From assembly GCF_902167145.1 (NCBI RefSeq), contig NC_050104.1, forward strand, positions 10,190,001-10,254,000: 64,000 nt of DNA, in the 5' to 3' direction. The stretch is from Zea mays (lineage: Eukaryota > Streptophyta > Magnoliopsida > Poales > Poaceae). Shown in pieces: positions 11,501-22,665 of the stretch. The notes under the pieces are model-generated. The model did no database searches, was not told the DNA's origin, and saw nothing but the letters and a program-made list of their open reading frames with translations. Position 1 is the stretch's first letter; every line of letters starts with the position of its first letter. Position numbers and translations under genes: made by a program.

Positions 11501-11937
11501 GAGGTTTCTCTTTTTCTTTTCTATTTCTTTCCTCTTTGTTTCCAAATTCAAAATTCAAATTCCCATTTAAGTTCAAACTTCATGGTAATTTGTACTCAGA
11601 CAAAAATTTTCAGCTTTATCATACCAAATTTTGATGAAGTTACTATATGTTTTAATTTGTGTTGTATAATATTTCTCTCCCTCCTTCTCTATTTTCAATT
11701 TAGTGGTTAAATTCCCTGGATCCATTGATATGCTATTAATGACGTATTTATTTTATTATCCAAAAATGCACAATCAAGTAAAACTCAGCATGATGCAAGA
11801 TTTACTTTGGTGTCTTTGGTTATTTACTCTTTTTTTTGATGGTATTCATTCTCATGTGATAGTAAATGAATATAACTCACACATATAGATAAAGGAAATA
11901 TTCTCTTATCACATGATTTACAAATTTGGGTATTACA
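8517..11937 (-). mobile_element. 3' LTR of the Del/Tekay element
   Basis: A 3,421-base LTR, plus-strand start TGTAACACCCGG and end GGGTATTACA. It lacks about 185 bases that are present in the partner LTR at about 17547-17731. Five substitutions against the partner were seen by eye (near 9309, 10467, 10796, 11102 and 11744), plus a one-base difference in a G run near 8788. Confidence 0.93.
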
Positions 11938-11952
11938 AATCCTACCCCCCTT
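11938..11952 (-). promoter_or_regulatory. Polypurine tract of the Del/Tekay element
   Basis: On the minus strand a run TAAGGGGGGTAGGATT directly precedes the 3' LTR. This is the expected primer for second-strand synthesis. Confidence 0.8.
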
Positions 11953-12032
11953 AAAAAGAATCTCGTCCTCGAGATTTAGGAAAGTCTAGTGGAAAGATGG
12001 GAAAAATCTATGCGAAGCTCTTCTTCTCTTTC

Positions 12033-12470
12033 TCATGTTGCTTCATCTTCACCGTGGTGACTCCATTGCACTTTGCACATCTTTATCACCTTATTTCTTG
12101 TAACTCGAGTCAATGTATCCAAAATCTTGATAGGATACTCCGTGTAAGTCAAATCACCCTGAACGCTGAGCTCATCCATTGGTAACTGTTCCTCAGGGAC
12201 ACGGAGACACTTCTTTAGTTGAGACACATGGAATACATTATGCACATCAGATAGTTTATCAGGTAGCTCGAGTCGATAGGCCATCTCTCCAACTCGCCTA
12301 AAAACTCTGAATGGTCCAATAAAGCGAGGGGACAATTTGCCCTTAACTTTGAATCTACTATTTCCACGAAGTGGTGACACCTTGAGGTACACATGATCAC
12401 CTTCCTCAAACTCCAGTGGTCTTCTTTTATTATCAGCGTAGCTCTTTTGCCTGGTCTGAGCTACCCTCAA
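12033..12470 (-). pseudogene. pol: Del/Tekay integrase C-terminus with chromodomain-like tail
   Basis: An open frame of 145 codons covers the integrase C-terminal domain (LSPRFIGPF block, then YRLELP and HNVFHVSQLKKCL) and a tail with KVQWSHHGEDEATW-type residues, the chromodomain-like segment of chromoviruses. This segment steers integration toward marked chromatin in the family. It is separated from the integrase core by a stretch with several stops and frame changes (12471-12852). Confidence 0.85.
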
Positions 12471-12852
12471 GTTCTTCCTGATTATATAGACTTGTTCTTC
12501 TGCCTCTTGAACAAGTTCAGGTCCAAAGAATTATCTTCCTCTAGTCTTATCCCAATATAGAGGAGTCTTGCACTTCCTGCCATATAGAGCCTCGAACGGT
12601 GACATCTTCAGACTGGCCTAAGAACTCAGCATAAGGTAGACTCTTGTTCCAACTACTACCATGCTGAAGGGCACAAGCTCTCAACATGTCTTCCAATACT
12701 TGATTAGTCCTTTCAGTCTGTCCATCAGTCTAAGGATGGTAGGCCAAACTAAAATTCAACTTCGCATCCATATTCTCATGAAAACTTTTCCAAAATCTGG
12801 AGGTAGACTGTGATCCTCTATCCAAAATGATCTTCTTCGATACACTGTGTAG
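12471..12852 (-). pseudogene. pol: Decayed central part of the Del/Tekay integrase
   Basis: Homology to the integrase core continues, but with stops and shifted frames. The part around the second and third catalytic acids is in this broken stretch. No continuous frame longer than about 60 codons is visible. Confidence 0.65.
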
Positions 12853-14163
12853 TTACATAATCCAAGACATGTATAACTTAGCCAATTGTGATCCCTTACA
12901 AATAGTCTTGACCGGAATAAAATGAGCCACTTGGGTCAGTCTATTCACAATAACCCATATAGAATCGTATCCTTTCGAGGTGCGAGGCAATCCAGTAATG
13001 AAGTCCATACCAATCTCTTCCCACTTCCACTCGGGTATCTTTAGTGGGTGCAATAGTCCAGCTGGCCTCTGATGTTCAGCCTTAACTCTTTGACATATAT
13101 CGCACATATCCACATGTGCAGCCACATCTCTTTTCAATCCATACCACCAATACTTCCGCTTCAAATCCTGATACATCTTAGTACTACCAGGATGAATAGA
13201 ATAATCCGAATCATGGGCCTCTTTTAAAATAGTCTCTCGAAGGCTTTCAATATCAGGAACACACATCCTGTCCTTGAACCATACGGTGCCTTGCTCATCT
13301 TCCATAAATTCCGGAACTCGACCTTCAGTAATCAGATCCTTAATCTCTTTTATTTTAGCATCACCAATTTGTCCTTTGCGGATCTCTTGCTCCAAAGTAG
13401 GTTCCACATCAATAGTAACTCCTTCAGTATGAGTAACTATCCCCAGGTTAAGTCTTCTGAAATCCTCAACAATCTCATCGGGTAGCTGGGCAACAACAGT
13501 TGAATGAACATACTCCCTTTGACTCAAGGCATCTGCAACTAAGTTTGCCTTGCCCGAGTGATAGTGAATCTCCAAATCATAATCCTTAATAAGCTCCAAC
13601 CAATGTCGTTGCCTAAGGTTGAGATCCTTCCGAGTGAATACGTACTTCAAACTCTTATGATCCGTGTATACTTGACACTTGATTCCAATATTATAATGTC
13701 TCCAAATCTTAAGCGCATGCACAACGGCTGCCAGTTCCAAGTCATGAGTGGGGTAGTTCAACTCGTGTTTCCACAACTGACGAGATGCATAGGCGATCAC
13801 ATGTCCTTCTTGCATGAGCACACATCCCAATCCTTGGCCACATGCATCACAATAAATGTCGAATCCCTTCTGCAGATCTGGCATAACCAACACTTGTGGT
13901 GACATCAATCTCTCCTTCAATTGACCAAAGCTCTCTTGGCATTTCTCATCCCACTTGAATTCTCTTCCTTTCTCCAAAAGCGATGTCATAGGCTTGGCAA
14001 TCTTAGAAAATCCTTCAATAAATCTTTGATAATATCCTGCAAGCCCCAATAAACTCCGAATCTCAGTAACTGTAGTGGGCACTCTCCACTCCATAATCTC
14101 CTTGACCTTAGCAGGATCCACTGCTATTCCTCCATTAGAAATGATATGACCAAGGAATGGCAC
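12853..14163 (-). pseudogene. pol: Del/Tekay RT end, RNase H and integrase N-part
   Basis: An open segment of 436 codons holds the end of RT ([12 protein letters not shown]), RNase H ([44 protein letters not shown]), the HHCC zinc domain (ending [15 protein letters not shown]) and the first catalytic Asp of integrase (GMDFITGLP). It ends at a TAA within the integrase core. A residue normally Asp in the following VIVDRL block is Asn here. This is the longest surviving coding piece of the element. Confidence 0.88.
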
Positions 14164-14257
14164 CTCGCCAATCCAAAACTTGCATTTGCTATACTTGGTG
14201 TAGAGTTGATTATCCCTTAGCTTTTATAGCACCAATCTCAGATGTTCCTCATGATCT

Positions 14258-14842
14258 CTATGACTCTTGGAATAAAAATATCGTCGATGAAAACCACGAT
14301 GAACCTGTCCAAATCATGAACACCTTATTCTTCAGATCCATAAAATAGGTTGGTGTATTGGTTAGTCCAAATGACATAACGATGAACTCATATAAACCAT
14401 ATCGGGACGAGAAATCCGTCTTGGGAATATCCGATGGCCTAATCTTCATTTGGTGATAACCCGGTCAGAGTTCAATCTTCGAGAATACCCTTGTACCTCT
14501 TATCTGATCAAATAATTCTTCAATGCGGGGTAATGGATACTTGTTCTTCACCGTGACATCATTAAGTGATCTATAGTCCACACACATCCGTTGTGATCCA
14601 TCCTTCTTCTGTACAAATAGCACTGGTGCTCCCCATGGTGAGGAACTCGGACGAATGTACCCAGCCTCTTGCAACTCTGTTAAGTGCTTCTTGAGTTCTT
14701 TTAACTCTTCTACAGACATCCTATATGTCCATTTAGAAATAGGAGCAGTTCCAGGTAAGAGATCTATGACAAACTCAACTTCCGTATCGGGTGGCATCCT
14801 TGGTAACTCCTCTGGAAAGACATCCGGAAAATCCTTAACCAC
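14258..14842 (-). pseudogene. pol: Del/Tekay reverse transcriptase, broken
   Basis: The RT fingers and palm are recognisable: [38 protein letters not shown], then [19 protein letters not shown] at 14465-14467 sits in a conserved SKIDLRSGYHQ block where relatives have Arg. Downstream the frame shifts: the FIDDI catalytic motif is encoded near 14280 in another frame. The N-terminal protease-RT linker above 14842 is also decayed. Confidence 0.85.
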
Positions 14843-15526
14843 ACGGATGTTGTCACCAACAAACTTCTCATTGACTAAGAATGCTGCTAGTCTGATGGTG
14901 GTAGTTACTGCAACTTCAACTTCAAACCTTTCTTCTTTGGGACTGGTGAGTTCTACGGTTCACTTAGCATAGTGTATATACTGCCTTTGCCTTTCTTAAC
15001 CATGACATACCAAGGATCACGTCTATAGTGCTCTCTTCTAACACTATAGGGGTCGCCCATCTGGGTTAGGAACACAGGGTAAGAAAGAAAGGATTGTAGA
15101 CAAGGTAGTGATTACGAAGCATGTTACTTTGGGGGATTTATTAGCTAAGCAGATTAATGTTTTACCTACCATAGCTAATTCATTTCCTTATGATGGTACA
15201 TGTTAAGATGCCCGTCTATACTATTTCAATCAATCAAAGAAGCAAATCAGACATTGATCATCAGAACAATCAACCAACATTTTTAATAGAGAAAATAATT
15301 TTAATTTTGTCTTAGGTTCCCTATCTCTGAAAAAGTTCATAGTTGTAGGATTCCAAAGTGTGAAATCCATCTTGTCTTGAAGTAGAAAAGATAAGAATGA
15401 TCAGAGTAGAACAGTAGGAGGTGAGACAGGATCAAGATAAGGTAAGTATGGAATGAATCAGAGTAAGATAAGTAGATAAGGGTTTTGTCCATTTCTATCT
15501 AGGTTTCGTCCTACAGTCAACATTTC
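14843..15526 (-). other. Decayed 5' internal region of the Del/Tekay element; gag absent
   Basis: A short stretch upstream of RT still resembles the protease-RT linker to about 14980. The rest has no recognisable gag, zinc knuckle or protease motif. Most of the expected gag-protease region is therefore deleted or replaced. Confidence 0.6.
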
Positions 15527-15537
15527 CTCTGATACCA
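15527..15537 (-). promoter_or_regulatory. Primer-binding site (initiator tRNA-Met type)
   Basis: On the minus strand TGGTATCAGAG begins four bases after the LTR end (GTGTTACA). This is the standard complement of the initiator tRNA-Met 3' end used by chromoviruses. Confidence 0.9.
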
Positions 15538-15541
15538 CTTC

Positions 15542-18500
15542 TGTAACACCCGGTTTTAAAGGGACAAAACCGGGTGCATCTCATACATGCGCCAAGAAGA
15601 CAACATATATAATAACAGAGTGTATAGAGATAAATGTCATAAAACATCAGAGTATTTATTACATAGCGGAAGACTTATTACAAAATAAAATAATAAAGAT
15701 AAAGCGAACTAAGGATCGTCGGCGCCAATGTCGACCGAGACACGCCACCTAGATCAGATCGAACTCCTCAGTGTTAGGCGGCTCCTCTTCGACCACCTGT
15801 TCTTCTCCTGTGGGGGGGGTGTGAGACAGCAAGAGTGAGCTCACATACGTTCATAGCTCAACAAGTCGTGGGGAATAATGTGGCATGAACTCACCAAAGG
15901 TGGGAGTTCATGAAGTGTAAGGCTGATCAATGAAATAAAGGCTGAAGCTGAGCATTGCTTTTATAAGTTGGTCAAAATTTTATTAGCAGTTACTAAGTGT
16001 AAGTAAATACCAAACCTTAATAATAATAAAGAACAGTAATAGTAAAATAATCCCAAATGCAATGCAGATGTCAAATTAAATTTAAGTTCCATAATTAATC
16101 ATGTGAGGGTCCGAGCCGCTCTTGACCGTGAGCACGGCTAGTATACTAGTTTTACACTCTGCAGAGGTTGCGCATCTTTACCCACAAGTCGTGTATCCCA
16201 TGTTGCCTGGGTTTGCAAGGCCCTTAGACACTACCGAGGTGAATGGCTAGGGATCCACTACGAGGCCTTTACAAAGTTCCACTAGCTTCCGAAAACCCGC
16301 TACAGTTTATAGGAAGATCCAGTACAGGGTTCCTAGCTGACAGCCATCGCAGCAAAATCAACCAGGGACCTCCCCGCACTGACCTCTCCCCTACTGCCCT
16401 TGCCCCTTTCGGGTAAGGTAGTCTTCCACTAGCTTTCCTAATTAGTCAGCCAAGGGCGTCCCATTATACCCTTGTGGTAGCACTGTTTTCCCGGGTGGTC
16501 GCTCCATGTTCCCATTAATTTAATGATCTTAACATGAACAGTAATAATAACAAGATAATAACAGAATAATCATGAATAGTGTATCTCCATACCCAATCCA
16601 CATAAAGCAATAGCAAGTACTACCCAAAAATATTTCAGGGGTGAACAAGGTATAGAGGTAGTCAAAACTGGGGTAACATAAAGGCTCCCATCAAAATTAA
16701 CCTATGCAGATCATTAAAATTAATAAGAACATGGCTGGGAGAAGTAAGTGATCAAGGGCACAACTTGCCTTCAATGAGCTCCTGCTCAGCTATCTCAACC
16801 TGCTGCTCACCAGGATCCTCAGCAACGGGCTCTTCTACTCGCCACAATACAAACAAGCACAGGATACGGGGAAAATTAACATTACACCAAACATATAAAC
16901 AAAATACACAGTAATAATCTACATATTAAAATAAAAACCTAGGAACTGGAATCATAATTTTCTGAGTTATAGATTTTAAGTTATGCATTTTCAAAGGTTT
17001 TATGTGCTTTAAATAGGATTAAGTGATAAATAAATTTCTTACTGTTTTCATGACATAACAGAGGCTCTAGGTGATAGATAATTAAATTACAAAAATTTAG
17101 AAAGTGGAATGGCTCAATTTGGAGCAAAAATGGAATTTCTATGAATTTTACAAGTTTCTAGATTTGTTTTTGTATTAAAAATGAATTTCTAATATTATTT
17201 CTCTGTTTTTAAACGTCTCTGGACTGGGCCTCATTTTGCAGAAAGGTCAAGGGTCTCTACGCAAGATAACCAAGACTCAGGATAACCCCAAGGTGGACGG
17301 CGGGTTGATTTCAGTAAAGGATAGGGGTTCTTTTGAAAATTGACCACGGTGAAGGGGTACCTGTGGATCTGGACCATTGGATCACTTGCCAAGGGCACGG
17401 ATTAGATCGGATCCCCGAACCGGTATGCATCGCCAGCCGCTGGATCCTATATCTACGGCTCGGATTCAAAATACCCGAGATCGAGTTGTATTAACCGGAT
17501 CGTAAATCTACGGCCCTAATTTAAAGTGACGAACAGGTAAACTATTCTCTAATCCTAGCCATCCGTGAACAAATCAACGGCCTGGAGTCCCCGTTGATCC
17601 GCACCCTATCTAGACCGCCGAATCGCGATCGGACGATGGACGCATATCCAACAACAGTGGACCGCCCAACCGGCGGCGCGGACGCCAGGCGCGGTGGCGC
17701 CATGGCCGGACCTCCCAAATCCCCAATTATTATGCCTAAACTCTAATCCGAAAGTCGTAATGGATAGCGGTAATGGTAGGATATCACAATAGGAGATTCT
17801 CACCGAGATCTGAATGGGCGCCCAAACCTTCCCACGGCGCACGGCAGAATCCGGCGACCGACGTCGAATTCTGGGCAACTCCGAGGTCGATTACTCCCAA
17901 TTGGTCACGAGCGCTTCACCAGAGACCCCACGAGCCACCCAGACACGTCGTGGTTCCCCCGAGCTCCAAGTGTAGACTGGGTCGCGTTGGCTGATGAATT
18001 TCGTCCGCGCCTCTCTCTCTCGCACGGCCGTGAGCGACAGGCTTTGGTTCTGGCGATAATGAATGAGCGCGAGGAGCAGCTGGGGACAGGTAGATAAATC
18101 CCCGGAAGGAGGGCGACGTCGGCCGCAACCACGCCGGCGGATGCGCGCAGGCGGGTGAGCATGGCGATATTTGCGCGGAGCAGGGAGAGGTCGTGGAAGG
18201 TGGATTCGCTTTTATCACCCCGAGATGCGTGGAGTGCCCCAACTAGCGCAGGAGAAGAGTGAGGTCCGCCGCGCGACTCGCTCCGTCGGTTTTCGCCGGA
18301 TTACCCGGTTTCCGTTGCGCGGCGCGAGTTTGCCGGGAAGAAAAACAGTGGAAGGGAGAGGATCCACTGGACAGAGGCGTAGAGCGAAGAAGCGGCGGGG
18401 TGCGCGGATGAGCCGACCGCCAGGCTGGCGTAACCACCCGGCGCATTAGTGGATCAGGCGGCGGCGTCTTCGAAGCGGAGGTGGAGAGTGAGCTGTTCTC

Positions 18501-19148
18501 AGCGTGGGCGCGAATCCGCGATAATCACGGGAGGATGAAGACGAGTACTGTCAAGCGGGCCCAGATGGCATACACTCACCCGACGCGTGTGCGGGCGAGC
18601 GACCGACGGTGCGGGCCCACCCGTCAGTGGCGTGAGTGTGCTGGGCAGAGAGGACTTGGGCCGTGCGGTAGGGGTAAGGTGGGCCGAGGAGAGGAGGATT
18701 TGGCCCATATGGAGGTTTCTCTTTTTCTTTTCTATTTCTTTCCTCTTTGTTTCCAAATTCAAAATTCAAATTCCCATTTAAGTTCAAACTTCATGGTAAT
18801 TTGTACTCAGACAAAAATTTTCAGCTTTATCATACCAAATTTTGATGAAGTTACTATATGTTTTAATTTGTGTTGTATAATATTTCTCTCCCTCCTTCTC
18901 TATTTTCAATTTAGTGGTTAAATTCCCTGGATCCATTGATATGCTATTAATGACATATTTATTTTATTATCCAAAAATGCACAATCAAGTAAAACTCAGC
19001 ATGATGCAAGATTTACTTTGGTGTCTTTGGTTATTTACTCTTTTTTTTGATGGTATTCATTCTCATGTGATAGTAAATGAATATAACTCACACATATAGA
19101 TAAAGGAAATATTCTCTTATCACATGATTTACAAATTTGGGTATTACA
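15542..19148 (-). mobile_element. 5' LTR of the Del/Tekay element
   Basis: A 3,607-base LTR with ends TGTAACACC and GTATTACA. It keeps a segment at about 17547-17731 that is missing from the 3' LTR. It is followed at 19149 by the TSD CATCC. Nothing in it looks like a gene: the open frames within it are short and recur at the same place in the other LTR. Confidence 0.93.
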
Positions 19149-19153
19149 CATCC
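19149..19153. repeat. Target-site duplication CATCC (right) of the Del element
   Basis: It matches 8512-8516 exactly, and the host LTR of Tat element 1 resumes at 19154. Confidence 0.95.
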
Positions 19154-19414
19154 GAGGGACCCGGCATGCCTTCTTGGGAGTCCGGGTCTGTAATCCAGGA
19201 TTCGGGTTGTGCGTACAGAGGTCCGATGTTCCTCCATGGAGGTCCGGAGCCAATGATGCACCCTGGGGTGTATCACCTTTCCTTGCCACGTGGTGCCCCT
19301 AGACCTGCCCATGTGGTGGGGTCGGGTGCCATTCTCCGTGCGGCCAGGAGACGTCATACGTGTACAACGTCTTTATACTGTAGTAGAGGGTATCCCTGCT
19401 TCAGGGTACCGACA
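19154..19414 (-). mobile_element. 5' LTR of Tat element 1, U3 side
   Basis: This continues the LTR broken at 8516 and ends with GGTACCGACA, complementary to the TGTCGGTG start at 7499. The boundary at 19414 marks the outer edge of Tat element 1. Confidence 0.85.
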
Positions 19415-22400
19415 CCCACTATCTCCGCACGACCCATTGGCTCCCACTGCGCCGCCCCTACAGCGACAGATGGGGCCCACGCTATCAGCCACTGTGTCGC
19501 GCGCTGAATGCCTGGTGTCTCCGACTCGTGGGACCGGATCGTCAGGCTCGTCACTCACCTTACGCGAACTCCAACAGAAACACCGCACATATCAGCCTGA
19601 ACCGAACCCCCTAGCTCCCGATCGAGGCAGACCTAACTGAAGCAACCAATTTCTGCACGCACGATTGTGGAGATCGGGTCAAATCTAGACAACACTCACA
19701 TCATAAAAACCAGGCCGCTCCCTCCCCAACAACGTCTCCCATGGTTGTGCAGACACCGTTCATTCCACGACGGGTGGCTCCCTGCCAGGTCCGCTCGACC
19801 AGTCCTCCTTGGCGAGCTCCCTCCGGCGCCCGGGATCCTCCGCCGCGACCTTGCGCCACCCTCTGCTCGACTGCGCCCGGGCTCTACGCCATTTCCCTTC
19901 ACTCGGCGCCCTCTTCCTTGAGTCATCGATTCATCGCTGACCTACACCGCGTCGTGGGCGAAGCTTCTGCGCGCCAAACAACATGAGAACCTTTCCCTGT
20001 ATTTCCGCTATGGCCTCCATGTTATGTTTCTTTGCATCCGTTCAAGCGGGGGGGGTGGGTGCTCGGCTTGCATGCAGTACGCGACGGCGCTCTCCGCCAT
20101 GGGCCCTGGGGCATCAGCATGATTGGCCGTCGGGAGGTAGACGACGTGTGCTGGCCATTGGATCGGGCGTCCACTGCTTCGATTAATCAGAGGGCTAAGA
20201 TTTGTGTGGTCGTTGATTCGGCCACGGATGGCTGGGATCGCGCCATGCATACCGGATCGATCGGAGGCCTCGCAACCGTAGATTTGGAGATGGAGGGCTG
20301 GGGCGTGACCGCAGTATATTAAATCACAACCGTAGATCCGGAATCAAGGGGCCTAGATTGAATAATGGTTCAGTTAAGGGTTGTTCTAATCTGAGCCACT
20401 CATTTATGATCTGACGGTTGATACTCATCCATACCCCTTCGCGGCTGACGTATTGCAAAAGAACCCCTATGCTTACTAGATATTAACCCGCCATCCCCCG
20501 TGGGGAAGATCTGAGTCATAGGGAATTTTATGAGTTAGACCCCTGGGTTCTTTGTTTTATGTGCGTAGTCCAGAGGTCAGAGAAAATGAATAAAGGATTA
20601 TAGAAATTGATTTTTAGAATATAAATAATTCTAGAAACTTGTTTAATTTATAGAAAATTCATATTGAGTCCAAATTAATTCATTCCAGTTTCTATAATTT
20701 TGTAATATTATTGTTTATCACCTAGTGTCTCTGGTTTGACATGAAAACTGTATTAAAATTTATCTCTTAATTAATCTTGTATCAAATACATGAAACCTTC
20801 GAAAATTCATAGCATTCCCATTTTAATTCCGAATTGACTCGTTCCAGTTGTGTTGGCTTCGTAATAAAATTGTCTACACAATAGCAAACTTTATTGTGTT
20901 ATATCACATACTTTATAATTAGATATTCGTGTACCCTATGTATAATAGATCTATTTTACTAAATAGGGTTAACATGTCTACAATTATAATTTGTCTATAA
21001 TAGGATTTCTAAACAAGTATAATCTATAGTAAAGTTGAATTGATTATTTAAGAGTATAGTTTCTCATATGGTATATTAATCAATTTATAATATAGTTTAT
21101 ACCACGTAGATCTTCCATAAATCATAACCTCGTAATCGTAACTCTGATCTTAGTAATCTTATGTTTGGTGTGATGTTAATTTTGTCTATATCATGTTTGT
21201 TTGTATTGCTACGACTAGCAGCGATGTCACGTGGATCTGTGGATCATCTTGGTACCTGGATCTGAAGTCCTAGACAAGTTATGCCTTTGACCACATTTAT
21301 TACCCGATAATGTTCTTTAATATCATTTATCCATGTATAGGTTTAATTTTGATGGGACCTAATAGATCACCCTAGTCTGATTATCTTTTACCTTGTTTAC
21401 CCCTGAATCATTTGGGTAGTTTTGCTATTACTTTATATGGTTTTGGGTTAATATTTCATTATATCCATGTTCCAATTATTCTGTTATGTTATTTATGTTC
21501 ATGTCAAGATCATTATATTTAATTGGAACATGGAGCTTAACTTGAGAAACACGTGCCACCACAAGGGTGGAATAGGACGCCCTTGGCTGACTAATTAGGA
21601 AAGCTAGTGGAAGACTACCTTACCCGAAAGGAGCAAGGGCAGTAGGGGAGTTGCATGCAGGGAGGTTCTCGGGTTGATTTTGCTGCGATGGCGGTCAGAC
21701 GAGGGATTCTTGCAAGTGCTCTTCCCATAAACTGTAGCGGGTTTTTGGAAGCTAGTGGAACTTTGTAAAGGCCTCGTAGTTGATCCCTAGCCATTCCCCT
21801 CGGTAGTGTCTAAGGGTCTAGCTAACCCTGCCGACATGGGATACACGACTTATGGGTACAGGGTACAACCTCTGCAAAGTGTAAAACTGGTATACTAGCC
21901 GAGCTCACGGTCATGAGTAGCTCATGACTCTCGCATGATTAAATTATGGAACTTAAATTCAATTTGTCATATACATTGCATGAGATTTATTATTAATTTT
22001 ATTCTATTATTTATTATGGTTTGGTATTTACTTACATCTAGTAATTGCTAATAAAATTTGATCAACTTATTAAAAGCAATGCTTAGCTTTAACCCCTATT
22101 GTTGATCAGCTTTACACATCACATGAACTCACACCTTTGGTGATTTCATGCCCCATTATTCCCCACAACTTATTGAGCGATAAACATGTGTGAGCTCACC
22201 CTTGCTGTCTCACACCCCCTATAGGAGAAGTATAGTTGGTTCAAGAAGAGCCACACAACGAGGAGTTCGATTCGATCTAGGTGGCGTCTCCGAGTTGACT
22301 TTATGGCGCCAAGGACGGACTTTAGTTCGATCTATATTTATCTTTTATTTTGTAAAGACTTCCGCTATGTAATAAGTACTCTGATTATATTGTGACATTT

Positions 22401-22490
22401 ATCTCTATACACTCTGTTATTATATGTGTTGTCTTCTTTGGCGCATATATGAGATGCACCCGGCTTTGTCCCTTAAATCCGGATGTGACA
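19415..22490 (+). mobile_element. 3' part of an older Del-type LTR, host of Tat element 1
   Basis: The region matches the reverse complement of the Del LTRs (8517-11937) in many blocks, for example the Asp/His-free stretch near 21535-21800 (ACGTGCCACCACAAGGG) and the end GGATGTGACA at 22490. The orientation is plus. It is more diverged from the young pair than those two are from each other. No primer-binding site follows 22490, so it is a 3' or solo LTR. Its 5' part is separated by the Tat 1 insertion and lies left of the window. Confidence 0.8.
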
Positions 22491-22665
22491 TCGAGGTCGT
22501 GTTCGATCTCCTCCTAGCAGTAGTATCTAGAGGGAGTGGTTCATCCTGATGAGCCATTTCCGAAATCTCTTGGCCTTTAAGGTAACGAACCCCTAACAAA
22601 AGTCATAAAAAAAGGCAACACACATGGTATACGAGCTATACGGCGGACACAACTATGCTAGAAAG
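22491..22665. other. Intergenic DNA left of the hAT element
   Basis: No open frame or recognisable motif. It includes the left copy of the hAT TSD, CTAGAAAG, at 22658-22665. Confidence 0.5.

Larger units (their letters stand above)
8517..19148 (-). mobile_element. Complete Del/Tekay-type chromovirus with broken pol
   Basis: Two long LTRs (8517-11937 and 15542-19148) flank a 3.6-kb internal region, with 5-bp TSD CATCC. The orientation is minus: the primer-binding site is next to the right LTR and the polypurine tract is next to the left LTR. RT, RNase H and integrase with a chromodomain-like tail are present but interrupted. No gag or protease is recognisable. The LTRs are nearly identical by eye, so the insertion is recent despite the broken internal genes, which suggests it moved using proteins from another copy. 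Confidence 0.93.
370..19414 (-). mobile_element. Tat-lineage Ty3/gypsy retrotransposon 1 (partial, nested)
   Basis: The element is minus-oriented. Its 5' LTR (7499-8516 plus 19154-19414) is followed by a primer-binding region, gag-protease-RT-RNaseH-integrase (7452 down to 1441), a tandem array (705-1330) and a 3' region interrupted at 370 by another LTR. The 3' LTR lies left of the window. The Tat assignment rests on the order RT-RNaseH-second RNaseH-integrase and on the room for an extra region after pol. A Del/Tekay element (8517-19148) is inserted in its 5' LTR. The whole element sits inside an older Del LTR that resumes at 19415. Confidence 0.85.

Noticed and set aside
10482..11888. Several open frames in the Del LTR that recur at 17606-19099
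   Set aside because: They recur only because the two LTRs are copies. They lack domains and start in GC-rich LTR text on both strands, so they are chance frames.
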